A stretch of DNA of 41,547 bases. Source: Burkholderiaceae bacterium. GTDB lineage: Bacteria > Pseudomonadota > Gammaproteobacteria > Burkholderiales > Burkholderiaceae. The position numbers and the translations under genes are program-made. The stretch lies in contig CANGCM010000002.1 in NCBI GenBank assembly GCA_947452535.1, forward strand, positions 1 to 41,547. The letters are read 5' to 3'. Under the pieces are notes generated by a model. It saw only the letters and a list, made by a program, of their open reading frames with translations. It ran no database searches and was not told the DNA's origin. Numbering within the stretch: the stretch's first letter is position 1; each line of letters opens with the position of its first letter. Positions 40,185 to 41,547 of this stretch are shown in pieces.

Positions 40185-40553
40185 TCAAGGAACTATTGGC
40201 CTTGGCGAACCAGGCAGGGAAAGGGTTTGCATCAGGGCATCCACTTGGTCTTCCAGAAAATGAATTTCATTCTGGAGTCGCACAATCTCGTCAGGATTCA
40301 CGGTGGATGAGGTGCTTAATGCTGTAGTTTGTTGAGGTGTCGCTTGCAGTCTAATGAGATCTCCAGCAATCTTCAGTGCAGCCATCATGCTGGCACGTTC
40401 AATGCTCCGGTTTCCACCGTTAATGGCTAGCTGAATTTGCTCATCAACTAATGTACAAGCCGCGCGAAGTAATTGCTCATGTTCAGTGCTAGTAGCTAGA
40501 GTAATTTTTTGACCGGCGAGGGTTACTTCAATGCGTTGTTGGCTCACTGTCAT
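40185..40553 (-). CDS. zapA: Cell division protein ZapA
   Basis: ZapA binds FtsZ and bundles protofilaments at the division ring. The 122-residue form starts at ATG 40553 (MTVSQQRIEVTLAGQKI), which matches the usual ZapA N-terminus. The reading frame extends 11 codons further to a TTG at 40586, but that start has no ribosome binding site. The globular head contains ITLATSTEHEQLLRAACTLVDEQ (given here in part, residues about 16-38), followed by SMMAALKIAGDLIRL (about 55) and a C-terminal coiled coil (about 80-112). It overlaps the upstream coiled-coil gene by 26 bases and is followed by 6S RNA. Confidence 0.93.
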   Translation of the reverse strand: MTVSQQRIEVTLAGQKITLATSTEHEQLLRAACTLVDEQIQLAINGGNRSIERASMMAALKIAGDLIRLQATPQQTTALSTSSTVNPDEIVRLQNEIHFLEDQVDALMQTLSLPGSPRPIVP

Positions 40554-40812
40554 CCTCAGGGTTTTTTGGTGAAGCTGGCTCACCAAGTAAATTCAATTGA
40601 CGTCCATCACTCTGTTCTGGCAGGCGACTCAAAATATGCTGAATCCGTTTTTGGGCATCCTCAATCTTCGTTTCCAGTTGATTACGATCTTGATGAAGTG
40701 CTTTTATAGCGTCTGTAATTAGCTGAATTTTTTTAGATAGCCTCTGCAATGAGTCTACTATCGAATCAGATTCGCTTGAGTCGCTTGGGATGTGAGGGAT
40801 ATGCTCGGACAT
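40528..40812 (-). CDS. Small coiled-coil protein upstream of zapA (ZapB/TIGR02449-like)
   Basis: This is a 94-residue cytoplasmic protein with no enzymatic motif. After an acidic, Ser-rich N-terminus, residues about 18-66 are a predicted coiled coil, with heptad-spaced Leu/Ile in SLQRLSKKIQLITDAIKAL and RNQLETKIEDAQKRIQHIL. The C-terminal tail is Pro/Glu/Asp-rich and probably disordered. Small coiled-coil proteins directly upstream of zapA are common in proteobacteria and are annotated as ZapB-like or TIGR02449. The overlap of 26 bases with zapA and the shared coiled-coil character suggest a division-ring partner, which is inferred from context. Confidence 0.8.
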   Translation of the reverse strand: MSEHIPHIPSDSSESDSIVDSLQRLSKKIQLITDAIKALHQDRNQLETKIEDAQKRIQHILSRLPEQSDGRQLNLLGEPASPKNPEDDSEPTTH

Positions 40813-40863
40813 ATAGGCATTGTAGCCTCAGGAAAAAGCTTTGTGAAACTCCTGAATTTAGGG

Positions 40864-41547
40864 CTAGTTGGGTAAGGCAATCCAATCATTTCCTAGCTTT
40901 TCTAGGCGAATTCGGTCATCAAATAGCGCGATCAGGGCTTGATGCGTTCTGGGATCTTGGCTAGCCCCCTGAAAATGCAGCTTACCCTTGTCCAGCATGA
41001 TGAGATGGTCCGCCCTCAAGGCAAAATGAATCTCATGCAAAGCAGTGACTAAGGTCTTGCCTTGGGCCAGTAAATTACTCTGCCATTTCAAAAAATCAGC
41101 TTGATGAGGGGGGTCTAAATTAGACAGCGGTTCGTCCATTAGCAGGATGTCTGAGTCTACAGCGAGCAGTCTTGCCAAAAGTACTCGCTGACGTTCCCCT
41201 CCAGAGAGCTGCTCTAGTGGACGATGGCGTAAATGCCAAGCATCAGTCTGTTGCAAAACGTTCTCGACTGTAATGTGATCGGCCGCAGACGGTAGATGCA
41301 GCCATCCTTGGTGGGGCAGTCGTCCCAACATGACGGTGTCATAGACGCTGAGAGAATCACCAAATTCTTCCGAGTTGTGTGCTCCCTGATCAAGCCACGC
41401 TAATTTTCTAGAGAGATCCTTGGGATTAAGGGTAGTTAGTTCGACCTCATTAATCGTAAGAGAGCCAGTGTATTTTAATAAGCCAGCCATGGCCTGTAGG
41501 AGGGAGGATTTGCCAGCACCATTCGGTCCAATGATGCTAGTCCATTG
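40864..41547 (-). CDS. ABC transporter ATP-binding protein, FecE/BtuD type (5' end cut by window)
   Basis: This is an ATPase subunit of an importer for iron-siderophore, haem or cobalamin. At least 227 residues are visible, and the frame stays open to the window edge, so the true start is beyond 41547. Walker A GPNGAGKSSLL is within the first 20 visible residues. The Q-loop glutamine is in LAWLDQGAHNSEEF, the signature is LSGGERQRVLLARLLA, Walker B is ILLMDEPLSNLD, and HEIHFALRADHLIMLDKGKL holds the switch His. LSVYDTVMLGRLPH is typical of the Fe3+/B12 importer class (FepC, FecE, BtuD). With queG in the window needing cobalamin, a B12 role is attractive but unproven. It is on the same strand as the zapB-like gene, 51 bases upstream. 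Confidence 0.9.
   Translation of the reverse strand, partial: QWTSIIGPNGAGKSSLLQAMAGLLKYTGSLTINEVELTTLNPKDLSRKLAWLDQGAHNSEEFGDSLSVYDTVMLGRLPHQGWLHLPSAADHITVENVLQQTDAWHLRHRPLEQLSGGERQRVLLARLLAVDSDILLMDEPLSNLDPPHQADFLKWQSNLLAQGKTLVTALHEIHFALRADHLIMLDKGKLHFQGASQDPRTHQALIALFDDRIRLEKLGNDWIALPN

Noticed and set aside
40554..40586. Longer zapA form starting at TTG 40586
   Set aside because: No ribosome binding site precedes it, it lies deeper in the upstream gene, and ATG 40553 fits the family N-terminus.
1..41547. Mobile elements, CRISPR, prophage, integron or defence genes
   Set aside because: No transposase, integrase, repeat array or terminal repeats were seen; gene order is the conserved housekeeping order throughout.

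Overview
The window is a 41.5-kb stretch of ordinary, gene-dense bacterial chromosome. Gene content and order point to a betaproteobacterium of the order Burkholderiales. The moderate GC content, very short intergenic gaps and AT-leaning third codon positions fit a small-genome freshwater member such as Polynucleobacter; this placement is inferred from general knowledge, not from a search. There is no phage, insertion sequence, CRISPR array, toxin-antitoxin pair or recognisable defence locus. Almost every gene belongs to a known family. I count 39 protein genes (two cut by the window edges), one tRNA and one 6S RNA.

Layout. 1-2549: amiC (partial) and tsaE on minus, divergent from queG. 2587-3713: azlCD amino-acid exporter. 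3733-9368: a 2-hydroxyacid/glyoxylate module made of a fused FAD/Fe-S dehydrogenase with a GntR regulator on minus, and a serine-glyoxylate-type aminotransferase and GlcG on plus. The divergent region between the two halves carries two matching TGTATACA-type operator candidates. 9375-15381: rhlE, gluQ (minus) and dnaE. 15402-19915: three lipopolysaccharide-type glycosyltransferases on minus facing msbA. 19923-26651: the conserved run yebC-purD-hemF-nadD-rsfS-rlmH-maf-rng, all on minus. 26792-28814: tRNA-Leu(CAA), then an orphan Bug-type substrate-binding protein and an alpha/beta hydrolase. 28820-35111: lptF-lptG-cysB-like on minus, divergent from pepA-holC-lgt. 35179-39166: malonyl-CoA decarboxylase, a second Bug protein and malonyl-CoA synthetase, which together look like a malonate uptake and use unit. 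39186-41547: on minus, a cobalamin/iron-type ABC ATPase (partial), a ZapB-like coiled coil, zapA, 6S RNA and a TauE-family exporter.

How the genes fit together. Envelope biogenesis is spread over several places (amiC, msbA, the glycosyltransferases, lptFG, lgt). Translation and ribosome or tRNA maturation is another theme (queG, gluQ, tsaE, rlmH, rsfS, rng, rhlE). The accessory part is small-acid metabolism: the glyoxylate module and the malonate module, both with signs of dedicated control.

I did not find a convincing new multi-gene system. The observations most worth a second look are: strong hairpins without a U-tract at convergent gene ends, including a 14-bp perfect stem inside the 3' end of the tauE-like gene; the 6S RNA whose 3' end abuts, and appears to supply the ribosome binding region of, the tauE-like gene; the malonate unit built around a Bug protein; and the paired operators of the glyoxylate module.
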